Below, piece by piece: positions 43,486 through 53,865 of a stretch of 64,000 bases of DNA. The stretch's first letter is position 1, and each line of letters begins with the position of its first letter. Both the position numbers and the translations under genes were made by a program. Origin of the DNA: Prorocentrum cordatum (taxonomy: Eukaryota; Sar; Dinophyceae; Prorocentrales; Prorocentraceae); contig CAUYUJ010007269.1 of assembly GCA_963575745.1 (NCBI GenBank), forward strand, positions 167,501 through 231,500, given 5' to 3'. The notes under the pieces were generated by a model. It had not been told where the DNA came from. It did not search any database and saw nothing but the letters and a program-made list of their open reading frames with translations.

Positions 43486-44176
43486 CCTGGATCTTGGCAG
43501 CCTCCCGCAAGAAGCACACTGAGACGAACGCACGCACAGTGCCTCCTCGAGGCCAGAAATCCTCGAAGCAAAAAACGGCGGCGGTGGCCGCGATGCAGGG
43601 GGGGCAGGGTGAGGAGGCAGAGAGGGCGAATGTGAACAGATTGAGAACGCATCTTCGCACCACGGAATCGTTGCACACGGACGGAGTGAGCGACCATTCA
43701 TTGGATGGATTTCTCGCCGTGGGGTTGACGGGGCAATAGAGATGTTCTTTGGGGCCAGCATTATGTTGCGCCCCCCACCGTCCTGCCAGCATCTGACACA
43801 GTTTCGCGTGGCGACGATCGCCTCGCGACCCCGAGCGACGGGCCCAGCAAGAGCAGCAACACAAACGAACTATAACATTGCTCCCTCCCCCATGTCCATG
43901 ATCCCCATCCGTGATTGGGGCTGTTTACACGTCTTGTCTTGTCCCCAATTCATTATTTCACCGCTCATCGTTCACCGTCGTTCCGTCATGTCCTCATCCT
44001 CATCCTTTTCAGTGGTTAATTCAACCTCATCACATTCCATTAAGTGTTTATCGATACAATGCCGCGTGCTTGCCTTTGAACGTTGTTGGGGCCTTTCAGA
44101 TTTAGCGATAACTTGCCTCGGGAGGGCCAGTGGCGGGGCCAGTGTTTTTCTTTCCAGGGCAGGGTCCCTTCACAGT
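43486..44176. other. 3' flank of gene 2, unassigned
   Basis: AT-richer around 43940-44060 than the rest of the region. No poly(A) tract or target-site duplication of a retrocopy could be identified. Confidence 0.35.
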
Positions 44177-46789
44177 TCACAGTGCTCCCGACGCCGCAGC
44201 TCCTGGGTCAGGCGGGCGCAACGCATCTGATGCAAATTCGAGGTCATCCATTGGGGCCCCAGGCAACATTTTAAAAAACTCAGCTGCGGCGCAATCTGTT
44301 GCGCGAGTCGCTGCAGGTAGTGACCCAACGCACCTGACATGACAAACTCGGTTGTCTCGGAGGCTGTTCGAAGCTTTTATTTGGTAGCGGAACCGCCGCG
44401 TATCCTTCGGAACGCAGCAATTACAAATGAAACATTTCGATTTCCCCGATGGTGCTATCTCGAAGGCTGACAGGCCAGCCCTCTCGAGACCTCCAAGCGG
44501 AGCCCCAGCAGCAGCAGCAGCTGGCACAGGCACAGGCGGCACAGGGGCCATCGGCTCAGGCTTCGCCTTAACTTTGGCCTTTGGTTTCGGCTTAGCCTTA
44601 CAATCCTCATCCGCCAGCTCCGAAGCATCGGCGGAGTCGCAACTCTCTGCGCCTAAGTCTGCCAGCTCGCCCTCGCAATCGGTATCGCCATCGGCATCGA
44701 TCACTTTTTCCAAATCCAGCTTCGCCTTCTTGGCAGCTGGCTTGGCGACCTCCTCCAGAGGCACGGGCACTGGCAGGCTGTCTAAACCGAAAGGCAAAGA
44801 TGAGGGAATGTCTGCCGAGGCTCGCTTCTTGGGCAAGCTCTGTCTAAACAGCAATGGCACCGACTCTCTCGTGAATGCGCCGAGGTTCATGCAAAAACCG
44901 CTCAAATGCTCGATGCCCGCATCATCAAATTCAAAGAACAAAACCTCAACGTTCTCGAGATCGGACCACGTGTCCAATCCAAGCTGTCTGACAGCATTGC
45001 TCATGATGCGTCGGCCCACCAAATGCGAGGTGGAAATGATGACAGGCATGCACGGGAACCCGATCCCCTCCTCGAGCTGAAATACCCCTGGTGCCGACGT
45101 CATCTCACACACTTTCAATAAAACTTGCAGCTCGCCTCTCCCGTATTTGTCGATGACGAGGCGTTTTCCGGCGGCCTCCCCATTTGGCCCGCCGATCTGG
45201 ACCAGAGCAGGCAATCGCTTAGCTGCTAATCTCAGATGGAGACTTGCAACGAATTTATCCGCAATGCCAGCATCATGCAATGTCTGGCACAAACCACCGT
45301 ACTTCACACAACAAGGCTTCTCAGGAACAGCTGTTCCAGGGGGATTTGGCGCGGCAGCGTCGCTGTGAAAAAATGTGTTTGCAACGTTGCTCAGAGGCCT
45401 CCCTAGACAAGCTCGCGTCTACCAGTTCGGGCTTGAGGGCAAGCCAGGGGCCGGCAAGCTTCGCCCCTGATTGCCACGCAGGGTCACTCTGGATGCTTTG
45501 GAGAACTCTTTCAAACCAGAAGCTACGCAAAGTTTTAACTGCACCATCGGCTGCCTCGCCAGTGCGAGGAGGGCCTAGAGCTCCAGCGCCGGTTTGGCTC
45601 AGCATGTCGTCCAGGTGATGCTGGGTCTCGTCGGTACCTTGTTGCGCCATGGCCTCGTAGTGCGCTCGGCCCTCAGGGCCCAATTGCTGCCACGCAGCTT
45701 GCAAGCGCGCCTTCTCTGGGGCAGCTTGCGGGGAGAAGGCCTTCACACTTGGATCCCAATGCGCCCTCGTATACATCGACCACGCAGATGTTTTTGATAC
45801 CCGCATCCTGGGCCGCCTGGTCATGCGCTTGGCCTCCCGAGCTCGGTCAGATACCCTTCGCTTCTGTTGAGCACAAGCTGTTGCAATCCTCCCGAATTGA
45901 AATCGAAGCCGTTGTTCGGGCAAGTGTTTGTTGACGACGTTCTCTGTCTTGGCCGCGCTGGACCCCATTGCGGCCTTGTGGTAGGTACGTTTGCTCAACT
46001 CCGACGGTCGACACGCGAGACCTCGACTCCTGGCTTTTCTGGCCTCCTGTCCCAAAATATGTTTTTTTTTTCCATGCAGAAATGCTTGACACAGGCGCAG
46101 CGGCAACTTGTAAGCGAAGAGATTCCTGGGCTTTGCTTCTGTTGACATCCAAGAGCAAACGGCCCAACCATATCTTTGAATAAGCATCTAAACACGAAAC
46201 ACATTGCCCTCGAAGGTCGCGAAGTGGCGATACAACAGTCTCAATGTCGGCTTCGCCAACGTGATCGGCACAGACGTGAAGTATTCGAAATTTCGGTTGG
46301 TCGAAATAATGAACGAGGCGACGCCATGAGGTTCCCATGGACCTCAACACCTGACTAGCAACCTTGAACTGCTCTTCCCTCTCACTACATATACCCCGCC
46401 ACTCCTGGTGCCCAAAATCGAGCACCATGGAGGCCTGCTCGAAGACCACCTTGCGACCCTGATCACCAGACAATACAGAAAGATTATGTGTGCACGACCC
46501 GCTCATCTTGGAGCGCAGCGGGCCCATGACATCGACATTGTGCTCGGACCCCTGCCCTGGTGCATAGAACGCCATGCGGTGAAATTCACCAGTAACCTTC
46601 TCGCACTTGAATGCAAAGTTGAGGAACGTTTGCTGCGGACGCTGCAGGGCCAGCACCCTCTGATGAGATACGCCAGCGGGGTCCTTTTCCATGTAAGCAA
46701 TCATCAGGCCAGCCTTCGAACGACCGACCAGAAGCACCCGAGCGTCATGCCGATGCCTTGCACCGAGACTCCATGGGTGATTGCCAGTG

Positions 46790-46975
46790 ACTGTTTGCTT
46801 GCTTGCTCTATCCCCGCCTGTGCGTTGGCTGGCGTTTTCGCGGGGATTCTTCTCGGCCGTGAGGCTCAGGGCCTTTACGGCTTGAGAAAAAAAAGCACAT
46901 GTAGCCCGTTTCATCGTAGCGGTATTTTTGAACGTCAGATTTCAGACAGCTGTTTTGCACCAGGATGTCATGGGT
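46790..46975 (-). repeat. Intronic repeat family E, copy c
   Basis: Read on the minus strand: CAATCACCCATGACATCCTG, GCCGTAAAGGCCCTGAGCCT, CCAGCCAACGCACAGGCGGG, GATAGAGCAAGCAAGC, then a second partial start CAATCACCCATGGAGTC. Same order of blocks as copies a and b. Confidence 0.78.
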
Positions 46976-47099
46976 GATTGATTGCTTGCTTGTCCCTCTG
47001 CTGCCACCGCTCCTCCTCCCTCCCCAACCAGCCTGGGAGCCTGGCGGAGGGGGGGGTGGCGAGGGTTGCCCCCTGGGGTTCGCATGGCATTGAGGGTTT

Positions 47100-47215
47100 A
47101 GGCAAACTCACCGTTAATATTAAAACGACTACGGGGCTACATGTGTTTGGTTCGTTCATAACATAAGGGCCCTGGCGGCCGAAAAAAGCCCCACGGACAG
47201 GCAGCCAACCCACAT
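47100..47215 (+). repeat. Intronic repeat family E, copy d
   Basis: CTACATGTGTTTGGTTCGTT, AAGGGCCCTGGCGGCCGAAA, AAGCCCCACGGACAGGCAGC, CAACCCACA. Matches the right two thirds of copies a and b, in inverted orientation relative to copy c next to it. Confidence 0.78.
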
Positions 47216-48968
47216 ATTTCGAAAGCAAAGGGGCGACGAGGAGGAGGAGGAGGAAGAGCACGAACAAAGGCGTTGGGGGTGCTTCCAGCCGATCGCCGAT
47301 CGCTGCATTCACAGTTTGCCTCGTAGAAGCTTGAACTTCATTCAGGGCGCCAGCTTGAACGAGAAGTGCTTGGGCATCGCGGATTTCTGCGGGGAAGTAG
47401 GCCACGCGGAGACTCCGATACAAGACATCGTGTTGAGCCCGGCCCCTACAGCACCATGCGTTTGCTTTCTCCATGTGTTTCCAACGGTACTCCAGAGCCA
47501 ATGGGCAAGTTGCCCCGACAGACAGCTTGATGGCCGATGTGATTCTTGCAAGTGTCGACGCCCTCGACCTCCCGCACAGACAATCGGGAGAGCACCAGTG
47601 GAATATTCGCTCGCTAGTCCAGTCGCCACTGTCGTATCTTAATGTCTCAAGCTGCTGTTCATCAGTTAACCCGTGGCCCGTCATTGTCAATATGTTCCGA
47701 GAATAAGTTTGCCATGCGTTGAAATTGTCTGGAAGGGCAACGACTTGGCGAAACTCAAAGCTCGACGCGATCACTGTCTCCAGCGCGCTCTCATACCTTT
47801 TCGAAGACCTCCACGACTGACACAAATGGCCGCGCCGAATGACGAACGAGGACAGCCCTGGATAATGATTCAAGATTGGCTTGAGGCTCAAAACACAACA
47901 GTGCGCTGCGCAGTTCAAGCTGAACACGGTCGGCACTCCATCAGCCAATATGTGTTCCCCTCGTCGAGCGAAGTCTTGTCGTGCACTATCAAAGCCGACC
48001 TCGCATTTGGCCACCAAGTTACTGTTCACAACATTCGCATCTCGAACCATCGTCAAGTTCTTCCACCTCTGGGTTCTGAGAACTTCAACAAGCAGGCCAT
48101 CGTGATCTAGACTTGTTCCAGGACGCACGGCGTCATTGCAAAGCGTCCAACGACGCCATCTGTCTAAGACTGTGCTATAATTTGCTTATGGCATTACCTG
48201 GGCTGGTGAAATGTTTGAGACGCCCGCAGCAGATGATGGACCTGGGCCACGCAGCTTGAACACCGACTCCAAAAAGTTAAGGACTGGAGCATGGAGCATG
48301 CCGCACTTCGGCGCATGCTTCTTCAGAGCTGGACGGGCTGCAGCTGGCGCCGAATCGACCATGTCATATTCTCGACGTCGTCGCGAGACCCACATGGACG
48401 CATCGTCGAGCACATTCACAAACTGGAGAGCACCAGCGCCCTCTGAGAGCCAATGCTGCAGTCCAGATGCTTGAGCGGCAGCGTGGCTCACCAACTATGT
48501 AGAAAGATATGACCTCTGAGTCCTGTACCTGTCAAGCCCAACTGTAGCAACTTGCCGCTGCGGGTAGTGACGAACAACGTGATATCCTTCGCTTGTTCAT
48601 GTGAGAGCTCTGTCCACCTGACATAAGATCTGCAACCATTGTCTCCGCCCGCAGCCTGACTCGTCGGGCGAGCTCATCTCTGCCAACTTGCACACACTTC
48701 GTCCGACATGCGAGTTGCATCCGTGCTCTCGTGAGGTCAGAATGATGAAAACCTGGAGATCGCCCTCGTCGGCCGCGGCCTCCTCCTCCTCGGCCCCGGG
48801 CGCGGCCGCGAGCTCGGCCGCGGCCGCGGCCTCCTCGGCCGTCGGCGGCTGCGGGAGCAGCCGGCGGTGCCGCTGCAGCAGCTGGCCCTATGGGCGGCGC
48901 CGCGGGGCCATGCCCTGAAAGTTCCTCTGCCAAGAGATCCGCGAACATTCGTTCATCACAAATCAGAA

Positions 48969-48983
48969 CTGGGCCAAAATGGC
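48969..48983 (-). other. Truncated spliced-leader relic
   Basis: On the minus strand GCCATTTTGGCCCAG, matching the last 16 bases of the dinoflagellate spliced leader (GCCATTTTGGCTCAAG) with one substitution and one missing base. It lies directly downstream of the full-length copy, the order expected when a trans-spliced mRNA was retroposed, trans-spliced again and retroposed again. Confidence 0.7.
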
Positions 48984-48985
48984 CT

Positions 48986-49007
48986 CTTAAGCCAAAACGG
49001 CTACGGA
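48986..49007 (-). other. Genomic copy of dinoflagellate spliced leader (DinoSL)
   Basis: 22 bases on the minus strand, beginning TCCGTAGCC and ending GGCTTAAG, match the published DinoSL 22-mer at 20 positions (differences at positions 10, A to G, and 19, C to T). It sits on the same strand as gene 2, 38 bases upstream of its ATG. It is not an SL RNA gene: no GT donor or SL RNA body follows; instead a second, truncated SL copy follows. Confidence 0.85.
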
Positions 49008-49009
49008 GG

Positions 49010-49490
49010 ATTGTGCATGGCTGTTTGTTGGGGGTGTTGTGTACTTTGTCACGCGATTAACTGGGTCGGGGAGCACCGAGCGGGTTGCCCATGAAAACCC
49101 TTTTGCGGAGGAACGCCAATTGACGCACGACGAAGTGAAGAAGGGGCGGAAGGGAAGAAGGATACATTACCAATAAGAGGGGGAACGAAGCACGGCACAT
49201 ATATCGGAGCCGTTGGTGGACGCTTATCTTCTTTCCATCGCCAAGTATCCCCCGTTCAAGCTTGAAGGCCCCAGGGCTACCAAGGGGAATGGGGGTCGTC
49301 CCAATTCTCCCCAGGCATAACGCGTCCGCGACCGCAACAGCTAAACATATCGATACATAACGAAGGTTAGGCAAGTTAGACCCTCTGGCAGCCACAATCT
49401 TCCGCGTATACCACACGGACCGTAATTCGGGCAGCCCTTCGGGCAGGCTCAGAACACCCTATTTCTCTGATTTAATTGGGTGCAACCGAT
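49010..49490. other. 5' flank of gene 2, unassigned
   Basis: Non-repetitive mixed sequence. No promoter element recognised; dinoflagellates lack a conventional TATA box. One open minus frame (49416-49057) is unsupported. Confidence 0.35.
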
Positions 49491-49499
49491 GCCCCTTAC

Positions 49500-49560
49500 A
49501 AGGGAGGAGGAGGAAGAGGAGGAGGAGGGTGGGAGGAGGAGGGGGAGACGGAGGAGGACG
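49500..49560. repeat. GGA-rich tract
   Basis: GGAGGAGGAGGAAGAGG-type purine run. Confidence 0.9.
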
Positions 49561-49794
49561 AAAAGGAAAAGCATGAGGAGGAAGACGAAAAAGAAGTCGA
49601 AACATCCCTTGTTCCAAAGGTACGGTTCCCAAATATCTGGCGGCCTCGTGGGCCCTTCCGGCCTCCCAGATAACTTGGGATTGCCCGCGTTCTGTCGGCC
49701 TGTTCCCGCCCTCCCCTATCGCGGGGGCAGCCAGGCTGGACGCCGCGTTGTTTCATCGTCCGCCCCAACATTTGATTTGGCCACTTGCTCCTAT

Positions 49795-50065
49795 TATCAT
49801 GTCAGCTTGCGTTTCGAAATGCACGTCGGTGTTCAAGCCGGCGTGCATTCCGAACTGGGGTGGGATATGCGTATCGGAGGCACTTCCGGTTGCACTTGGA
49901 GGCGTCCTTGGAATTCACTTTGAACTGGGCTGCCATGCGCATGTGGGCTACACTTCCATGGCAGATTCAATTTTGGATCCGGAAATCATGCCGCCGTGCA
50001 TCTCGATGACCAAACAAGTTCGCATGCCGACGCGCATTCCGATGCGCATGTCCCACGGGGCAACC
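49795..50065. repeat. Degenerate GTGCATTCCGAA repeat
   Basis: Variants of ATGCGCATTCCGATGCGCAT, GTGCATTCCGAACTGG and TTCGAAATGCACGTCGG, similar in style to the repeat at 25240-25670. Confidence 0.55.
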
Positions 50066-50190
50066 ACGGGACACCCCTCGAAGCAACCGCGGGACCCTTC
50101 GCTGAATCACCTGCGGGACAGCCGCGAGACAACCCGCGAGACAACAAACGGACAACCATGGGACAATCACGCGACAACCCCGCGCCCCAC
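50066..50190. repeat. ACAACCGCGGGA minisatellite
   Basis: GGACAACCNCGNGACAACC-type units of about 10-12 bases. Confidence 0.75.
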
Positions 50191-50690
50191 CGCGAGTTGT
50201 CAGCGGAGCCGTGTTGTCCGATCCGGCATCGGGAGCGGCCGACGCACCGTCGCCCTCAATCCATGGCGCCCTGTCTACACGCCCGCGACGCGAGCCGACG
50301 CCCGGACAGATTCCCTCGCTGGGGCAATATCTTTCTCAGTCTCACAACCTTGGGTCCTAGAGGAAGAATCGGTGCACAACTCTACGCGCGCACGCATTCG
50401 AGGCGCGCGAGTTTCTCGGGCAAGCTCTGACCCCCCCTGGCGCACGGAACGCGCCAAGGGCGGCGCCAGACGTGCCGCTAGAGGCGGTCGCTTTCTCATG
50501 CCGGTTTTCTTCATCTTCGATATCCATCTGCGCCGAACCGGGCCGGGCCCGTCCTAGCGGACACGCGGACTCCAGGCCAAGGACATGAGCGTTTGCTGGC
50601 ACTTCGACCGCGCTCGCGGCCACGGCTCCAGAGCGCCCATCCAGACAAAGCTAAGGCAGGATGCAAGGTGAACGGAAAGCGCAAGTCGAA
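50191..50690. other. Unassigned
   Basis: GC-rich, no supported feature. Confidence 0.35.
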
Positions 50691-52295
50691 GAGTTATGAC
50701 GCATTCGCCGCGCCGCAGACGATTTCGCGCACAGACGCCTGCCAAATCGTCGCCTGGTTCAGGGCATCTAGAGCTGCATGCAGCTCCGCTGCAAACGCGC
50801 TGCGGCACGCGCGCGGTTGCTTCCTCGGAAACAAACAATCCACTAATAAAACTCGCCCGCGCTGGCTTGCAGCATAGCAAGTGCTGTCGCGGCCCACTAT
50901 TCACAGGATGACACAATCTCTCGCAGCTAGTCCATCGGCATCCCCAGCGCCGAAGGAGCTTTCCAAGACGCGCGCGAGTTTGGGCGGGGTCTCGAGCATG
51001 TCGTGCTCGAGCACATGCGGGCGCAGCTTGATCAAGTGGACGAACCTGCTGAGACCTCTCGCGCGCGTCTAAAACATGGGTTCGGGAGTGGCGTTGCCAG
51101 TAACAAAATGTAAACAACGCATGCAATATCTGTCGCGTGAATTCAAGCCGCGCCGCCAGGAGGGGCCTGGCAAGCTGTGGCCAGCACTGCCGGAACTGGT
51201 GCGTCTGTCTAAGTCCTTATGCCAATACTTGGCCAGATCGACCAAGCTGAGCGTCTTGGCATACTCGTGACGTAGCCATGTGCTGCCGTTCGGCTGTTGC
51301 GCACGAAGCCATGCCAACGTGCTCGGGCGACCTGGACCTAGACCCGCGCTTGATCTTGCCAAGATTGGCCCCCAGGTGCGCAATGAGAGGCATCGCGCGC
51401 CCTGTCCTCCCCAGCCCTCATCAGGTCGTCAGAACGCGCGGGCTCGATGACATGCAGCTGCCCATGAGCACCGTGCTGCGCAAATAGCTGGGGATCGGAC
51501 GCGGCCGCATGGAGCCCGAACTCCGCCGGAGTCTTGACGAGCGCGACTTCCCGCATCCCGGGCGCGAGCTTGAGCCCGAACCCCAGTCGGAGCATATTCC
51601 AGACCTCCCTCCAGCCGTCAAAGAAGCGTGGCAAGGGGTATCCCGAAGCAGCGGCGCGCGCCGCGACTGCCCTCGAACTCGCGTTCGCTCTCGGCGTCGG
51701 CTTCGCCGCAATAGCTCGCGCCGTCCGCGAGCAACTCGTGCGGAGATCCTGGATTCCCTTCGGTAGTCCATTGTCCGTGCTTCGAAACACTCCTTCGAGG
51801 CCAAAAGGACTTCGCCCGTTCCGGTCGTCGGAAACGCGTCCATACCGTAACCGCGATGGTCGTCACTTCCCCTGGCGAGTGACTAGCGCCACTGCCCCTG
51901 GCTAGTTGGTGGCTGGTCCGTCCAGTGCGGACTGGTGTCCGCTGGGAAGCGCAAGCCCTCCTCAAGGGTCCTGGCGCCGGCGTGCGAACGCTCCAGAAGA
52001 TGACACTGATCCCGGATCTGTTTCAGAAACACCTCGAAGAATGGCCCCTCCTGTGGGAAGTGCCCCCCGTGGGCGGTCAACAAGAAAGGCCAGCGCATCT
52101 TGCGGATACCCGTCTGGCGGAGCAGCATCCAGGTGAGGCCGCCCGCGCCTACCTGAAAGTCCCCAAGCTCGCTGGCCCATTTCCTGATGACCTCGGAACG
52201 GCCCAGGCAATCGTCGATCGCCTCGCGCGGCAGCCCGCGAAACGCGGGGAGCTCGATGTTGAGCAGGGACCGACCGTCCCGGCATTCCAATAGTT
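50690..52295 (-). pseudogene. Broken retroelement-like remnant with RNase H-type block
   Basis: Minus-strand coding-like segments change frame several times. 52290-51890 encodes GRSLLNIELPAFRGLPREAI and a downstream MRWPFLLTAHGGHFPQEGPF; 51790-51400 encodes ASGYPLPRFFDGWREVWNML; 51300-51080 encodes EYAKTLSLVDLAKYWHKDLD and CMRCLHFVTGNATPEPMF; then an in-frame stop, then FVHLIKLRPHVLEHDMLETP. 50840-50720 encodes LFPRKQPRACRSAFAAELHA, then ALDALNQATIWQ. The RACRSAFAAELHAA stretch resembles the RxxRStxaAEl block of copia-type RNase H, where the Glu is catalytic. No RT, integrase or LTR was found. It could instead be a multicopy host gene; function unassigned. Confidence 0.42.
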
Positions 52296-52429
52296 CTACC
52301 CTGCCTCGGACTACATTCGCATAGTTCCCAAATAACGACTAGTTTTTCGAAATAGTCACGGAGACCTATCATCGAGACTGTATAGCTGTACTAATACAAT
52401 CGGTTCCCTTGTTCGTAGAACATTGATCT

Positions 52430-52850
52430 GGTACAGATTTGGGTGCGGCCAGCGAGGCTGGTTCCGGAGCGCCCCAGGAGGGGCAAGACGGCACCAGATG
52501 GCCCCAAGATGGCCTCGAAGGCCCCAGGAGGCCCCAAGAGGCCTCAGGAGGTTCCAGCGAGCGCCCCAAGACGGCCACGATGCTCCAGGTAGCCACTGGA
52601 CGGCCCAACGTGCTCCCCAGATGGGCCAAGGGGGCCCGAAGATTACTCCCAAGAGGCTCCTGGGAGTGACAAATTATAAGCTTTCATTAGGTTCCGGTGC
52701 CATTTTCTCATACTCGGCGTCTCGGTCTCTAGAGCGCTCGAGACGGCCGACGAGGCCCCCGAGATCGTTCCAAGATGCCCCAAGACGAGCCAAGGACGGC
52801 CTAAGAGGGGACCAAGACGGCCCCCAGACGCTCCAAGAGGGGTTCAAGGC
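52430..52850 (+). repeat. Degenerate CCCAAGA array
   Basis: CCCCAAGATGGCC, CCCCAAGAGGCC and CCAAGACGGCC words on the + strand, broken by a short AT-richer segment near 52660-52720. Confidence 0.8.
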
Positions 52851-53140
52851 TCCTCCTCCTCCTCCTCCTCCTCCTCCCCCTCCTCCCCTCTCCTCCCTCC
52901 TCCTCCTCTCTCCTCCTCCTCCTCCTCCTCCTCCTCCTCCTCCTCCTCCTCCTCCTCCTCCTCCTCCTCCTCCTCCTCCTCCTCCTCCTCCTCCTTCCTC
53001 CTCCTCCTCCTCCTCCTCCTCCTCCTCCTCCCTCCCTCCCTCCTCCTCCTCCTCTCTCCTCCTCCTCCTCCTCCTCCTCCTCCTCCTCCCCTCCTCCTTC
53101 CTCCTCCTCCTCCTCCTCCTCCTCCTCCTCCTCCCCCCCA
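52850..53140. repeat. (TCC)n tract, ~290 bp
   Basis: Longest TCC microsatellite in the window, interrupted by CCCTCCC words. It lies exactly between two CCCAAGA array blocks. Confidence 0.97.
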
Positions 53141-53345
53141 AGAGGGCCCCAGGACAGCCCGACGGGGAACCCAGACCGACCCAGAACAGCCCCAAGAAGC
53201 CCTCAAGACTGCCCAAGGAGGGACCCAGGCGGCCTCCAAGGGCCCTAAGACGGCCCACGAAGCCTCCCAAACAGAAAGCTCGAGGCCGGCCTCAAGGAAA
53301 GGGTCCCATGTGGACCACCGGAAAAGGCCCACAGGGGACCCTAGA
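53141..53345 (+). repeat. Degenerate CCCAAGA array
   Basis: Continuation of the array at 52430-52850 after the TCC tract (CCAAGAGGGCCCCAGGACAG, CCCAAGAAGCC). Confidence 0.75.
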
Positions 53346-53379
53346 TTAGCACGGCGACGATCAGGAAGCTCATGGATAA

Positions 53380-53565
53380 ACACATACTCGTATGTATGTA
53401 TATAAAAAGACATGTTTACATGTATGTATGTCCATGCCTTCACACATTATATATGGAGCTGTGTTTATATATATATATATATATATAGAGTGAGAGGGAG
53501 AGAGAGAGAGAGAGAGAAGACATAACGAGAAACATAAAGGAAGAAAGAGAGAGAGAGAGAGAGCA
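53380..53565. repeat. (TA)n and (GA)n microsatellites
   Basis: ATGTATGTATATA, TATATATATATATATA (about 53468-53489), then two GAGAGAGA runs (53495-53516 and 53545-53562). Confidence 0.93.
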
Positions 53566-53759
53566 AGGGCGGGCGCATGATTCGCCAGATTCGATTTCAG
53601 GGCGCCTCCCCCGCCCCGGAAGAAAACGCCCGCTTGGGAAGATTCTGACTGAGCCGCTGGAAACGCCGGTGTTGGCCTCATTTCCTCTCGCGCTGGGGCT
53701 TAGGATGCCTCCACACGAACTCCCTCATCTCAGTCTTGGTACGGAGACAGTTGGTTAGA

Positions 53760-53865
53760 TGCCCAACAGCACATGTTGTCCAAAACCGACAGCCACCGCT
53801 GTTGGGTAGACGGCCTTCTGTCTAACGTTGGCAACGTCCGCGGCGACACCGATAACGAGACCTTG
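53760..53865. repeat. Dispersed repeat shared with 23.69 kb
   Basis: ATGCCCAACAGCACATGTTG, ACCGCTGTTGGGTAGACGGC, then CTTCTGTCT; see 23640-23870. Confidence 0.72.

Larger units (their letters stand above)
46735..47275 (-). other. Interruption of gene 2: intron or nested insertion
   Basis: Coding composition stops after NAAIGDRLEAP (about 47275) and resumes at RHDARVLLVGRSKAGLM (about 46745). The interval holds two copies of the family E repeat in opposite orientations, a GGA/TCC run (47230-47255) and a C/T- and G-rich segment. Exact borders and splice sites were not resolved; the join could need a phase change. Confidence 0.6.
44177..48948 (-). pseudogene. Gene 2: retroposed, unrecognised large gene with zinc-binding and HMG-like segments
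   Basis: ATG chosen at 48948 (MFADLLAEELSGHG), 38 bases below a spliced-leader copy. Parts in order: Gly/Arg-rich N-terminus; ITLFVTTRSGKLLQLGLTGT; ASMWVSRRRREYDMVDSAPA; a Cys/His-rich core (LNCAAHCCVLSLKPIL, FHWCSPDCLCG, YRWKHMEKANAW) at 48.1-47.3 kb; after an interruption, LVGRSKAGLMIAYMEKDPAG onward; an HMG-box-like stretch (KARLQAAWQQLGPEGRAHYE, ~45.7 kb); an acidic/Lys-rich linker; and a CX2C-X27-HX2C finger (44440-44320) resembling a PARP-type zinc finger. Breaks: frame changes near 48605 and 48495, TAA at 48188-48186, interruption 46735-47275, one extra T in the 10-T run 46062-46071, and one extra A in 45368-45373. The C/H-rich core could be transposase-derived; I cannot confirm that. 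Apart from the interruption it is intron-free, as expected of a retrocopy. Confidence 0.7.
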
